Source: Streptomyces sp. R44
Lineage (GTDB): Bacteria > Actinomycetota > Actinomycetes > Streptomycetales > Streptomycetaceae
Assembly: GCF_041053105.1 (NCBI RefSeq)
Contig: NZ_CP163444.1
Location: 6,914,501 to 6,978,500, forward strand
Direction: 5' to 3'
DNA: 64,000 bases
Shown: piece by piece, positions 34,315-42,825 of the stretch
Layout: each line of letters begins with the position of its first letter
Position numbering within the stretch: position 1 is the stretch's first letter
Notes under the pieces: generated by a model
What the model was told of the DNA's origin: nothing
What the model saw: only the letters and a program-made list of their open reading frames with translations
Database searches by the model: none
Translations under genes and position numbers: made by a program

Positions 34315-36492
34315 GTGGGTGACGGGCGATGGGGTGGCGCCGACCGCTGGCGGTCCGCGGGCAGAGCGGTGTGGCGGATGGTCGCGGTGTGGGCGGTGTC
34401 CACGCTCACGATGCTCGTCCTCGCCGGGCTGCTCCCCGACTTCCAGCTCCAGTCCGCCGACGGCGACAGCTTCACGCGAACCGCCCTCACCGCCGCCACG
34501 GCCGCGGGCGCCTTCGGTCTGCTCGGCGCGCTCGTCTGGCCGGTGATCGTGCGGGCCCTGCTGCTCGTCCCGGCACTCGTCCTCGGCCTGCTCGTCTTCT
34601 TCCTCAACGGCTCGCTGCTGCTCGTCGCGCTGTGGCTGATCCCCGACGGGCGCGGCGCCGCCGACCCCGAGACCGCCGTCGTGGTCGCCGCCGTCATGTC
34701 CGCCGTCGCCTCCGGCACCTCCACGGCCCTCGCCGTCCGCGACGACGACGCCTACCGGCGCCGGCTCTACCGGCTCACCGGCCGCACCCGCCCCCGTGAC
34801 CCGGTCGACCTGGCGGGGGCGGTGCCCGGCACGGTCTTCCTCCAGCTCGACGGCGTCGGCCACCACGTGCTGCGCGGCGCCGTCGCCGACGGCCTCATGC
34901 CGACCGTCGCGGGCTGGCTGGACGCCGGCCACCGGCTCACCCCCTGGCGCACCGACTGGTCCAGCCAGACCGGCGCCAGCCAGCTCGGCATCCTGCACGG
35001 CTCCAACGAGGACGTGCCCGCCTTCCGCTGGTACGAGAAGGACACCGGCCGGCTCATGGTGTCGAACCGCCCGGCGAGCGCGGTCGAGCTCCAGCGGCGG
35101 GCCGTGCGCCGCACCGGGGACGCCGGTCTGCTCACCGTCGACGGGGCCTCCCGGGGCAACCTCTTCAGCGGCGGCGCCGACCAGCTCGCCCTCGTCCTGT
35201 CGATGGCGGCCCGCCGGGGCCGCCGCAACCGCTCCCGGGCCGGCTACTTCGCGTACTTCTCCGACCCGGCCAACGCCGTCCGCACCGCCGGATCGCTCGT
35301 CACCGAGTGCGTCCGGGAGATGTACCAGTCGACGCGGGCACGGCTGCGCCGGGAGACCCCGAGGGTCTCGCGCGGCGGCACGTACCCCTTCGTCCGGGCC
35401 TTCGCGACGGTCGTCGAGCGGGACGTCGTGGTCTCCGCCGTGATGGGGGACATGCTGGCCGGCCGGACCGCGGTCTACGCCGATCTCGTCGCGTACGACG
35501 AGGTGGCGCACCACTCGGGACCGCACGGCCGCGACACGGACCAGGTCCTGAAGCGCCTCGACCGGGCGATCGCGCTCATCGAGACCGTCGCCGAGCACGC
35601 CCCGCGCCCGTACCGGATCGTCCTCCTCTCCGACCACGGGCAGTCCCCGGGCGAGACCTTCGCGTCGGCGTACGGTCTGACGCTCAAGGAACTCGTACGG
35701 GCCGGGTGCGGGCTCCCGGTGCCGCGCCGGGTGCGGCGGACCCGGTGGGGGCACCCCCGGACGGAGTCCGGGGGAGCTTCGGAGGCGCGGGACGCGGCCA
35801 GGGACGCGCTGCGCAGCGCCCTGCACCGGCCGGTGGACGAGAACGGCGAGACGGCGCGGGAGCTGCCCGCCCGGCTCTCCGAGCCGGTGGTCCTCGCCTC
35901 GGGGAACCTCGGTCTGGTCTCCTTCCCCGATGTGCCGCACCGGATGACCCGGGAGGAGATCGACCGCCGCCATCCGGCGCTGCTGCGGACCCTGGCGCAC
36001 CATCCGGGAGTCGGTTTCGTGCTCGTGGCGAGCGCCGAGCACGGTTCGGTGGTGCTCGCCCGCGACGGGGTGGAGGTGCCGGTCGCCGAGCTCGCGGACG
36101 ACGGGCCGCTCGCCGTCTTCGGGCGGGGCGCGGCGCGGGCGGTGCGGCGCACGGACGGCTTCCCGCACGTCGCGGACATCATGGTCAACTCCATGTACGA
36201 CCCGGCGACGGGCAGCGTGCACGCCTTCGAGGAGCAGATCGGCTCGCACGGCGGTCTCGGCGGCGAGCAGTCGCACGCCTTCCTGCTCTCGCCGCCGGAC
36301 CTCTCGCCGCCGGTGGGGGAGGGGGAGGAGCTGGTGGGGGCGGAGCAGGTGCACCGGGTGCTGCGGCGCTGGCTGCGCGAGTCCTCGGGTCCCCAGGTGC
36401 CGCTGGGGCCCCGGGAGATTTCCTCGTCCACGGGCGCATCGGAATCACTTCTTCCGGTTGATGACCCGGTCACGCAGGACAAAAACCGCTGA
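34315..36492 (+). CDS. Four-TM holin-like domain fused to an alkaline-phosphatase-superfamily phosphodiesterase domain
   Basis: This 725-aa membrane protein has four hydrophobic helices at its N-terminus (about 21-40, 60-80, 83-109, 118-140), like the mycobacterial four-TM phage-holin family. The rest is a type I phosphodiesterase/nucleotide-pyrophosphatase-like domain. Metal and nucleophile motifs are seen: LQLDGVG with D179, the T219 region SSQTGASQ, LVAYDEVAHHSGP, and LLSDHGQSPG. In the sequence between these and the C-terminal part, residues about 477-488 are encoded by a REP-like palindrome (35744-35776) that seems inserted in frame. The substrate is unknown; the domain could act on lipid-linked or nucleotide phosphates. 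The start is GTG 34315. Confidence 0.85.
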   Translation: MGDGRWGGADRWRSAGRAVWRMVAVWAVSTLTMLVLAGLLPDFQLQSADGDSFTRTALTAATAAGAFGLLGALVWPVIVRALLLVPALVLGLLVFFLNGSLLLVALWLIPDGRGAADPETAVVVAAVMSAVASGTSTALAVRDDDAYRRRLYRLTGRTRPRDPVDLAGAVPGTVFLQLDGVGHHVLRGAVADGLMPTVAGWLDAGHRLTPWRTDWSSQTGASQLGILHGSNEDVPAFRWYEKDTGRLMVSNRPASAVELQRRAVRRTGDAGLLTVDGASRGNLFSGGADQLALVLSMAARRGRRNRSRAGYFAYFSDPANAVRTAGSLVTECVREMYQSTRARLRRETPRVSRGGTYPFVRAFATVVERDVVVSAVMGDMLAGRTAVYADLVAYDEVAHHSGPHGRDTDQVLKRLDRAIALIETVAEHAPRPYRIVLLSDHGQSPGETFASAYGLTLKELVRAGCGLPVPRRVRRTRWGHPRTESGGASEARDAARDALRSALHRPVDENGETARELPARLSEPVVLASGNLGLVSFPDVPHRMTREEIDRRHPALLRTLAHHPGVGFVLVASAEHGSVVLARDGVEVPVAELADDGPLAVFGRGAARAVRRTDGFPHVADIMVNSMYDPATGSVHAFEEQIGSHGGLGGEQSHAFLLSPPDLSPPVGEGEELVGAEQVHRVLRRWLRESSGPQVPLGPREISSSTGASESLLPVDDPVTQDKNR
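35744..35776 (+). repeat. REP-like palindromic element inside a coding sequence (copy A)
   Basis: GGGGGCACCCCC and CCGGACGGAGTCCGG are two overlapping hairpins. The stretch closely matches the reverse complement of 61672-61705. In this gene it encodes a short Gly/Pro/Arg linker without disrupting the frame. Confidence 0.75.
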
Positions 36493-36514
36493 TTTGGACG
36501 CCTGTTCGCCGTTA

Positions 36515-36530
36515 CCGGACGATGGTCCGG
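36515..36530. promoter_or_regulatory. Inverted repeat CCGGAC-GATG-GTCCGG before the permease gene
   Basis: A six-base stem with a four-base loop lies 23 bases after the phosphodiesterase stop and 29 bases before the permease ATG. It could be a weak terminator or an operator; the sequence alone does not decide. Confidence 0.35.
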
Positions 36531-36558
36531 ATTTGCACGACGGAAGGCGCACCACCCC

Positions 36559-37977
36559 ATGAGCACGGCCACCACAACTCCACAGCGGGACACGGCACAG
36601 CACGAGAGCACCCGGCCGGAGGAGGGCGCCCGGCACGAGGAGGGCCCCCGGCCGGAGGAGGGCACCCGGCACGCCCGCCGCTTCGGACTCCCCATCGCGA
36701 CCGCCCTGGTCATGGGCAACATCATCGGCGGCGGCATCTTCCTGCTGCCGGCCTCCGTCGCCCCGTACGGCACCCTCAGCCTCGTCGCCTTCGGCGTCCT
36801 CACCCTCGGCGCGATCGCCCTCGCCCTCGTCTTCGGCCGGCTCGCCCACCGCCTGCCGCAGACCGGCGGACCCTACGTGTACGCCCGCGCCGCCTTCGGC
36901 GACTTCGCCGGCTTCCTCGCCGCCTGGTCGTACTGGATCACCGCCTGGGTCTCCAACGCCGCCCTCGCCGTCGCCGCCGTCGGCTACCTCGACGTCCTCG
37001 TGCCCGTCCACGCGTCCAAGCCCGCCACCATCGCCGCCGCCCTGGCCTTCCAGTGGCTGCCCGCGCTCGCCAACCTGGCCGGCACCCGGTACGTCGGCGC
37101 CGTGCAGCTCGTCGCGACCGTCCTCAAGTTCGTCCCGCTGATCCTGGTCGCCGTCGGCGGCCTGTTCTTCTTCGACAGCGCCAACCTCGGGCCCTTCCAC
37201 CCGAGCGAGGGCAGCGCGCTCGGCGCGGTCTCCGCCTCCGCCGCGATCCTGCTCTTCAGCTACCTCGGCGTCGAGTCCGCCGCCGTCAGTGCCGGCGAGG
37301 TCCGCGACCCCCGCCGCAACGTCGGCCGCGCCACCGTCCTCGGCACCCTCGGCGCCGCCGCGGTCTACCTGCTCGGCACCCTCTCCGTCTTCGGCACCGT
37401 CGCCCACGACAAGCTCGTCGCCTCCACCGCGCCCTTCTCCGACGCCGTGAACGCCATGTTCGGCGGCTCCTGGGGCGGCGCCGCCGTCGCCTGCATGGCC
37501 ATGGTCTCCATGCTCGGCGCCCTCAACGGCTGGACCCTGCTCAGCGCCCAGGCCCCCTACGCGGCCGCCCGCGACGGACTCTTCCCCAAGGTCTTCACCG
37601 TCAAGCGGCGCGGCGTGCCGACCGTCGGCGTCCTCGTCACCGTCGTCCTCGCCTCGTTCCTGACGGTCTACAACTACACCGCCGGCACGAAGGGCGTCTT
37701 CGAGATCCTCGTCCTCGTCACCACCTTCACCGCCACCGTGCCCTACCTGCTGTCCACCGCCGCCCAGATCTACTTCCTGCTCTCCGGGCAGTCCGAGAAG
37801 GTGTCCCGGGCCCGGCTCGCCCGCGACGGCGTCCTCGCCCTCGCCGCCTTCGGCTTCTCCCTCTGGCTCGTCGCCGGCTCCGGCTACGCCGCCGTCTACC
37901 AGGGCGTCCTCTTCCTCTTCGTGGGCGTCCTCGTGTACGCGTGGATGGCGGCCCGCAAGCAGCGCGCCACGGCCTGA
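36559..37977 (+). CDS. APC superfamily amino acid permease
   Basis: This 472-aa cytoplasmic-membrane transporter has about 12 helices and the APC signature GLPIATALVMGNIIGGGIFLLP, where the unwound TM1 G-x-G-[IG]-x motif binds the substrate backbone. Conserved YARAAFGDFAGFLAAWSYW and LLSAQAPYAAARDGLFP follow, as in the arginine/agmatine and polyamine antiporters. The substrate is probably an amino acid or polyamine. Before TM1 is a disordered N-terminal tail (residues about 17-40) in which an Arg-Pro-Glu-Glu-Gly/Arg-His pattern repeats three times, matching a repeat in the DNA at 36613-36670. The ATG at 36559 follows GGAAGG at some distance. Confidence 0.92.
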   Translation: MSTATTTPQRDTAQHESTRPEEGARHEEGPRPEEGTRHARRFGLPIATALVMGNIIGGGIFLLPASVAPYGTLSLVAFGVLTLGAIALALVFGRLAHRLPQTGGPYVYARAAFGDFAGFLAAWSYWITAWVSNAALAVAAVGYLDVLVPVHASKPATIAAALAFQWLPALANLAGTRYVGAVQLVATVLKFVPLILVAVGGLFFFDSANLGPFHPSEGSALGAVSASAAILLFSYLGVESAAVSAGEVRDPRRNVGRATVLGTLGAAAVYLLGTLSVFGTVAHDKLVASTAPFSDAVNAMFGGSWGGAAVACMAMVSMLGALNGWTLLSAQAPYAAARDGLFPKVFTVKRRGVPTVGVLVTVVLASFLTVYNYTAGTKGVFEILVLVTTFTATVPYLLSTAAQIYFLLSGQSEKVSRARLARDGVLALAAFGFSLWLVAGSGYAAVYQGVLFLFVGVLVYAWMAARKQRATA

Positions 37978-38040
37978 CGGCCAGGGCGGTGAATCCGGGG
38001 GTCCGCGCGTAGGCCGCCCGGGCGGATCTCGGACCGGGGA

Positions 38041-38061
38041 CGCCGTACTCCTCGTACGGCG
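38041..38061. terminator. Hairpin between the permease and a small membrane-protein gene
   Basis: CGCCGTAC (38041-38048) and GTACGGCG (38054-38061) form an eight-base stem with a five-base loop, 63 bases after the permease stop. It may end the permease transcript or act on the small gene starting at 38079. Confidence 0.4.
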
Positions 38062-38078
38062 GGGCAGTACGGATCTCC

Positions 38079-38456
38079 GTGAGCCCCGCGCGCCAGACGC
38101 CCGCCGCGCCCGCCACCCCGGCGGGGCACCGGGCGCGCCCGGACCGGGACCGACACCGGTGGATCGCGCTCCTCCTCGTCCTCGCCGCGCTGCTCGGCAC
38201 CGGGGCCGCCGCCGCGCTCCCCGTCGCCGAGACGCGCGCCGCGGCCGCCGCCCCGGCCTCGGACCCGGGCGGCGAGACCCACGACCAGGCCGCCACCGAG
38301 GCCGGACTGCCCGGCCGGACCCGGCGGGCCGGCACGGGCCCGCGCCCCGCCGTGCCCGTGCCCCGGCCCGCCGGCCCCCGCCGGGCCCGCGTGCCCGCCC
38401 CCGTACCCGCCCCGCGCGACGACGACGCGCTCCGGTGCGTGGTGATGCGCTGCTGA
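38079..38456 (+). CDS. Small hypothetical membrane or exported protein
   Basis: This 125-aa protein has one hydrophobic helix (residues about 28-47, WIALLLVLAALLGTG...) after a short basic N-terminus. The rest is a Pro/Arg/Ala-rich disordered tail ending in DDDALRCVVMRC with two cysteines. It could be a type II membrane protein or a secreted polypeptide. No family is recognised. It begins with GTG at 38079 and has a weak ribosome binding site. It is followed 58 bases later by another tiny gene with a strong ribosome binding site. Confidence 0.6.
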   Translation: MSPARQTPAAPATPAGHRARPDRDRHRWIALLLVLAALLGTGAAAALPVAETRAAAAAPASDPGGETHDQAATEAGLPGRTRRAGTGPRPAVPVPRPAGPRRARVPAPVPAPRDDDALRCVVMRC

Positions 38457-38514
38457 GAGGCCCCGCCTCCCCCCCGCAGTCCCCCATCACCCCCGTACCA
38501 CGAGGAGCTCCGTC

Positions 38515-38688
38515 ATGCCCGTCGACCCGTACGCCGTCCTCCAGGCCCTGCTGCGCGCCGAGGCCTCCCGCGCCCGGCGCACCGAACGCGCCACCGCCCC
38601 CGAGCCCGGCACCCCCGCACCCGCGCCGGTGCCCGAGCCGCCCGCCCGCCGGGAGGACGGCCTCCGCCGGGAACGCCCCCTGGGCTGA
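38515..38688 (+). CDS. Tiny hypothetical protein, 57 aa
   Basis: ATG at 38515 is preceded by a strong GAGGAG site at the right distance, and the frame ends at TGA 38686-38688. The product starts with a helical part (VDPYAVLQALLRAEASRARR) and then has a Pro- and Arg-rich disordered tail. It has no membrane segment. It may be translated together with the preceding small membrane protein. Its short length makes the call moderate. Confidence 0.55.
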   Translation: MPVDPYAVLQALLRAEASRARRTERATAPEPGTPAPAPVPEPPARREDGLRRERPLG

Positions 38689-38736
38689 CCCCCGCCACCG
38701 GCCTCCCGGGGCCCACCTCCGGGAGGCCGACGGACG

Positions 38737-39486
38737 TCAGGTCAGCACCGTGAAGGCATGGGCCGTCAACGCCCGTTCGAGCCGGGCGCGCAGCCGCAGC
38801 GCCGTCTCCTCAAGACGGTCCTCCTCGTCCACCGGCAGCGAGAACCCCACCGCCGAGTGGACCCCGCCGACCGTGATCGGCACGGCCCCGCACACCGTGC
38901 CGAGCATGTACTCCTCCCGCTCGACCACCGGCACGCCCGGGCGGAACCCGGCCAGCCTGCGCATGAGCGCCTCCTCGTCCAGGACCGTCCTCGGCGTCAG
39001 CCGGCTCACCGGCCGCCGCGCCAGATACGCCCGGCGGGCCTCCGGGTCCAGCTGGGCGAGGAGACACTGCCCGAGCGCGTGGGCGTGCGCGGTGGCGCGG
39101 AACTCCGCCCACTCCTCGGGGACCGGGCGCCCCGGGACGTCCACACCCATGACGACCTCCACCTCGCCGTCGTCCAAGACCGCGTAGTAGACGGGCGCGT
39201 CGAGCTCCTCGCCCAGCGTCCGCAGCCAGTCCGGCAGCCGGGCGCCGTGTCCGGGCTCCTGCCCGGCGAGCCGCGGCGCGGCGGGCCCGAGCCGGAACGC
39301 CCCGCGCTCATGGCGCAGATGGCCGTCGTGGACGAGGGTGCGCAGCAGGTGGTACGTGGTGGCCAGGGGCAGCCCGGCCATCCGTGAGAGGCGCTTGGCG
39401 GTGAGTTCGCCGTGCTCGGCGACGAGTTCGAGCAGAGCCAGCGCGCGACGGACGGAACCTATGAGAGTGGGGCTGGTGGGGGCCAT
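38737..39486 (-). CDS. IclR family transcriptional regulator
   Basis: This 249-aa protein has a winged helix at the N-terminus (residues about 10-65, with AKRLSRMAGLPLATTYHLLRTLVHDGHL as turn and recognition helix) and a C-terminal IclR effector domain (about 80-245, GAF-like). The effector pocket region includes VPITVGGVHSAVGFSL. It represses or activates nearby catabolic genes in most relatives; the target here is not evident, as its neighbours are LtrA and two tiny ORFs. The ATG at 39484-39486 was chosen over an in-frame start 39 bases upstream because the family begins here. Confidence 0.92.
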   Translation of the reverse strand: MAPTSPTLIGSVRRALALLELVAEHGELTAKRLSRMAGLPLATTYHLLRTLVHDGHLRHERGAFRLGPAAPRLAGQEPGHGARLPDWLRTLGEELDAPVYYAVLDDGEVEVVMGVDVPGRPVPEEWAEFRATAHAHALGQCLLAQLDPEARRAYLARRPVSRLTPRTVLDEEALMRRLAGFRPGVPVVEREEYMLGTVCGAVPITVGGVHSAVGFSLPVDEEDRLEETALRLRARLERALTAHAFTVLT

Positions 39487-39677
39487 GGGGCCAGTTTGAC
39501 GAGCTGGCTGCGCCCGCGCGCCCATCTTCTGGATCTTGTACGTTCACCCGGCTCCGTGCCCGGCGAACCGTCACGATCCTCCAGCCCGAGCCCTGTGACC
39601 TGCGCTTGAGGCCCGGGCCGGGCGGTCCGGCCCTCCCCGCTCCGGCCTCCGGCCCTCCCCGCCCGGCCGCGCCCGCC

Positions 39678-40883
39678 TCAGGCCGCCTGCGCCTCGGGCG
39701 ACCGGCCCGTGCCCCGCCTCGTGTGCAGGCTCACCAGGACCGTCGCCGTCAAGGCCAGGACCACGAGGGCCACCAGGGCCGGGACCAGGCTCACCAGCGG
39801 GCCCGCCGCCAGGCAGCACACCCCGCCCACGGCCAGGGCGGTCGGCCGCCGGCCCGAGGTGCGCAGCACGATCGCGGCGGCGCCCAGCAGATAGACACCG
39901 ACACCCCCGGTCAGCGACCAGGCCACGGCGCCGTGCAGCGGCTCGGCCAGGTCGTAGTGCGCGCTGTCGGCGACCTGCTGGAGGACCTTCTTCATCCCGA
40001 GCGCGCAGAGCACGACGCCCGCGACCAGCGGCAGGTGCAGGAAGGTGTAGACGTCCCGCGCGAAGCGGGTGCGCTCGTCGCCGTCGAGCCCGGTGAGACG
40101 GTGCTCGGCGGCCTCGCCGAGCTGCCGGAAGTACAGCCGCCACAGCCCCGCCGAGAGCAGCAGCCCCGCGGCCGAGGCGCCGAGCACCGCGGAGGAGAGC
40201 GGGCGCTCGGCCACACCGACGCCCATCGCCACGATGGACTCGCCCAGGGCGATGATCACGATCAGACCGTGGCGCTCGGCGAAGTGCCCGGGGGAGTTGA
40301 CCCGCCAGCCGGAGGAACCGGTGACGTAGATCCCGCCGTAGTCGACGGCCACCGCACCCAGCCACCACAGGAGCTGGACCCGCCCGTCGTACGCGCAGCC
40401 GATGAGCAGCAGCACCAGCGGCGGCAGCACGGACGCCATGGCCGTGCGCCGCAGGGTGGCCCGCAGCGCGGCGTCCCCAGGGCTGGAGAGCCAGTACGAG
40501 GCCAGGTGCAGGGTGCGCACCGCGCCGTAGCAGAGCACGAACACCAACGGCTCCGAGAGCCCGCCCGGCGTGTCCGTGAAGACCCTGGGCACGGCGAGGG
40601 ACACGATCAGGACGACGGCCATCACGGTGACGAGGACGCCGAACAGGGCGCCGGAATCGGCCCGTACGACATTGCCCAGCCAGGCGAAGGCGCACCAGCA
40701 CCACCACAGCAGCGCGAGCACGACCATCGCGCCCACCATCCGCACCGGCGAGGGCGCGGCCGCCATGAGGGCGGTGACCTGCGTGATCGCATACACGAAC
40801 ACCAGGTCGAAGAAGAGCTCCGCGGGCGTCACCTTGTGATCGTCCCCGGTGGCCACCATGGCCCGTTCCCTGTTCCACGCCAT
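39678..40883 (-). CDS. Low temperature requirement A (LtrA) family membrane protein
   Basis: This 401-aa polytopic membrane protein has about 11 hydrophobic segments. It shows the LtrA hallmarks: the early VTPAELFFDLVFVYAITQV, the WWCWCAFAW segment, and the mid-protein HFAERHGLIVIIALGESIVA, which is the most conserved stretch of the family. The function is unknown; the Listeria namesake is needed for growth in the cold. Start ATG 40881-40883 was chosen because GGAGGGGGAG precedes it. A 191-base stretch between its end and the start of the IclR gene (39487-39677) holds no gene. Confidence 0.9.
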   Translation of the reverse strand: MAWNRERAMVATGDDHKVTPAELFFDLVFVYAITQVTALMAAAPSPVRMVGAMVVLALLWWCWCAFAWLGNVVRADSGALFGVLVTVMAVVLIVSLAVPRVFTDTPGGLSEPLVFVLCYGAVRTLHLASYWLSSPGDAALRATLRRTAMASVLPPLVLLLIGCAYDGRVQLLWWLGAVAVDYGGIYVTGSSGWRVNSPGHFAERHGLIVIIALGESIVAMGVGVAERPLSSAVLGASAAGLLLSAGLWRLYFRQLGEAAEHRLTGLDGDERTRFARDVYTFLHLPLVAGVVLCALGMKKVLQQVADSAHYDLAEPLHGAVAWSLTGGVGVYLLGAAAIVLRTSGRRPTALAVGGVCCLAAGPLVSLVPALVALVVLALTATVLVSLHTRRGTGRSPEAQAA

Positions 40884-41013
40884 CCGTGATCTCCCCCTCC
40901 GGGGCACCGGTTCCGGCCACCCCGGCGCGAAGACTACTCACCCGGGGGCAGCGACGGCACGGCCGCCCGCGGACCGGCACGACCACGACACGGCGTCCGG
41001 CTCGACCTCCCGC

Positions 41014-41030
41014 ATTACCTCCGGCGTAAT
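41014..41030. promoter_or_regulatory. Imperfect dyad ATTAC-N7-GTAAT in the LtrA / membrane-protein divergent region
   Basis: Five-base arms at 41014-41018 and 41026-41030 lie about midway in the 263-base gap (40884-41146) between two divergent membrane-protein genes. The site is AT-rich for this genome. It is a candidate operator. Nothing else gene-like is visible in this gap. Confidence 0.35.
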
Positions 41031-41146
41031 CGACCCCCTCCGCGCCGCCCGGCATGCTCAGGGACACCGGAACCCGGGCGGCGCACTCCGCTCGGGCTCC
41101 GGGCCCACCACCAGCACGAACGTCTCCCTCTGGAGGGTGATCCGCC

Positions 41147-41572
41147 ATGTCCCAGGCCCTGCTCGCCGGCCTCGCCCGTACCACCCGGCCCCAGTCCGCG
41201 GTGCGCCGCTTCCTCGCCCTCGACGCCGTCGTCACCGGGGCCAACGGGATCGCCTACCTCGCCGCCTCCGGCCCGCTCGGCGAACTCCTCGGCGTCGACG
41301 CGGGACTCCTCCTCGAACTCGGCGTCTTCCTCACCGCGTTCGCCGCCGGCGTCGCCTGGCTCGCGAGCCGCCCGCAGCCCCCGGCGCTCGCCGTGAAGCT
41401 CGTCGTCGACGCCAACGTCCTCTGGGCCGTCCTCAGCGTCGTCGCCCTCGTCGCCTGGCTGGAGCCGACCACCGCCGGCCTGCTGTGGACCCCGATGCAG
41501 GCCGCCACCGTCGCCGGCTTCGCCGCGCTCCAGTGGGCCGCCCTCAGGGCCGCCGCGCCCGCGGCCCGCTGA
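41147..41572 (+). CDS. Small four-helix membrane protein
   Basis: This 141-aa protein has four predicted membrane helices (about residues 22-42, 52-73, 82-103, 113-136) and a short basic N-terminus (RTTRPQSAVRR). It carries no catalytic motif and no recognised family name. The ATG at 41147 follows GGAGGG with good spacing. It is convergent with the XRE regulator, with only three bases between the stops, so the two must share a terminator region or overlap in their 3' ends. Confidence 0.8.
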   Translation: MSQALLAGLARTTRPQSAVRRFLALDAVVTGANGIAYLAASGPLGELLGVDAGLLLELGVFLTAFAAGVAWLASRPQPPALAVKLVVDANVLWAVLSVVALVAWLEPTTAGLLWTPMQAATVAGFAALQWAALRAAAPAAR

Positions 41573-41575
41573 AGG

Positions 41576-42397
41576 TCAGGCGCCCGCCGCGGCCGCGGCG
41601 AGCGACCGCAGGTACGCGACCGTCTCCGGGTCGGCCGGGAGGAACGTCTCGATGGCCAGCTCGGCGACGGTCACGTCCATCGGCGTGTTGAACGTCGAGA
41701 TCGACGACACGAACGACAGCACCCGCCCGTCGTGCTCGATCCGCAGCGGCAGCGCGAAGTACGGGTACGGCTCCGCGTCCGGCCGGTCCTCCGGATCGAT
41801 CCGCTCGGGCAGCGGATACGCCGCCACCTCCTCGTACAGCTCGCGCAGCGGCTCCGAACGGGCCAGCGCGATCTGACGCTCCATCTGGGCCAGGAGGTGG
41901 CCCCGCCACTCCCGCAGGTTCCGGATCCGCGGCGCCAGGCCCTCCGGGTGCAGGGTGAGCCGCATCGCGTTCATCGGCGGGGCGAGGAGGTGCTCCGGAA
42001 TCCCGCCGAGGAGCAGCTCGATCCCCCGGTTCGCCGCCACCACGGTGTACGTACCGTCGACCACGAGCGCCGGATACGGCTCGTACCCGTCGAGCAGCTG
42101 CTGGATCCCCCAGCGCAGGGTCTCCAGACGCGGCGCGTCCAGCGGCGACTCCGCGTACCGGGGCGCGTATCCCGCCGCGAGCAGCAGCCCGTTCCGCTCG
42201 CGCACCGGCACCTCCAGGTGCTCGGCGAGCTTCAGGACCATCTCCTCGCTCGGCCGGGAACGGCCCGTCTCCACGAAGGAGATGTGCCGCGCCGACGAGT
42301 CCGCGCGCAGCGCCAGCTCCAGCTGGCTCAGCCGCCGCTGCTCACGCCATCCGCGCAGCAGCGGCCCCACCCCCGTGTCGCTCACGACAGTTGTCAT
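41576..42397 (-). CDS. XRE-type regulator with MmyB-like ligand-binding domain
   Basis: This 273-aa protein has a Cro/CI helix-turn-helix at residues about 10-66 (RRLSQLELALRADSSARHISFVETGRSRPS, the typical XRE turn). A C-terminal MmyB-like domain (about 95-265) has a PAS-like fold that binds hydrophobic ligands in relatives; the segment PALVVDGTYTVVAANRGIELLLGG is typical. In many actinomycetes such regulators sit beside a short-chain dehydrogenase or a transporter they control; here the convergent small membrane protein is the only close partner. The ATG at 42395-42397 is clear. Confidence 0.92.
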   Translation of the reverse strand: MTTVVSDTGVGPLLRGWREQRRLSQLELALRADSSARHISFVETGRSRPSEEMVLKLAEHLEVPVRERNGLLLAAGYAPRYAESPLDAPRLETLRWGIQQLLDGYEPYPALVVDGTYTVVAANRGIELLLGGIPEHLLAPPMNAMRLTLHPEGLAPRIRNLREWRGHLLAQMERQIALARSEPLRELYEEVAAYPLPERIDPEDRPDAEPYPYFALPLRIEHDGRVLSFVSSISTFNTPMDVTVAELAIETFLPADPETVAYLRSLAAAAAGA

Positions 42398-42498
42398 GGC
42401 CAGACGGTATCCCAGAGGGGGACGCCGGGTAGCTTTCCCCCGGGGCCCCTGTCCGTCACCCCGTCACCCCGCAGCACCCGACCGGAGGGAGCACCGCC

Positions 42499-42804
42499 GT
42501 GCCCACACAGCCGCTGTCGCAGAAGGAGATCGAGGACCGCCTGAGGGAGCTCCCCGGCTGGTCCGTCGACGCGGACCGGCTCACCCGGACCTACCGGCTC
42601 GGCGACCACTTCGCGGCGACCGCGCTCGTCGTCCACGTGGCCCAGATCCAGCAGGAGCTCGACCACCACTCCGACCTCACCCTCGGCTACAACACGGTCG
42701 CCCTCGCCGTGAACACCCACTCCGCGGGCCCCGCCGTCACCGAGAAGGACTTCGAACTCGCCGACCGCGTCGAACGGATCGCCCCCGGCCACGGCGCGAG
42801 CTGA
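42499..42804 (+). CDS. phhB: Pterin-4a-carbinolamine dehydratase (4a-hydroxytetrahydrobiopterin dehydratase)
   Basis: This 101-aa enzyme dehydrates 4a-hydroxytetrahydrobiopterin so the cofactor of phenylalanine hydroxylase is recycled. The motif is present: HVAQIQQELDHHSDLTLGYNTV, in which the HH pair and the Tyr after the short loop bind the pterin, followed by LAVNTH and VTEKDFELADRVE. In the standard enzymes Pro follows the HH pair; here it is Ser. No phenylalanine hydroxylase gene is in the window. GTG at 42499 follows GGAGGGA. Confidence 0.9.
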   Translation: MPTQPLSQKEIEDRLRELPGWSVDADRLTRTYRLGDHFAATALVVHVAQIQQELDHHSDLTLGYNTVALAVNTHSAGPAVTEKDFELADRVERIAPGHGAS

Positions 42805-42825
42805 CGCCTCGTTAGGATCACGGGC

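Noticed and set aside
38000..38530. A transposon remnant or tRNA-linked island end near the two tiny ORFs
   Set aside because: No tRNA, integrase, terminal repeats or composition change is visible; only a hairpin and two small coding frames.
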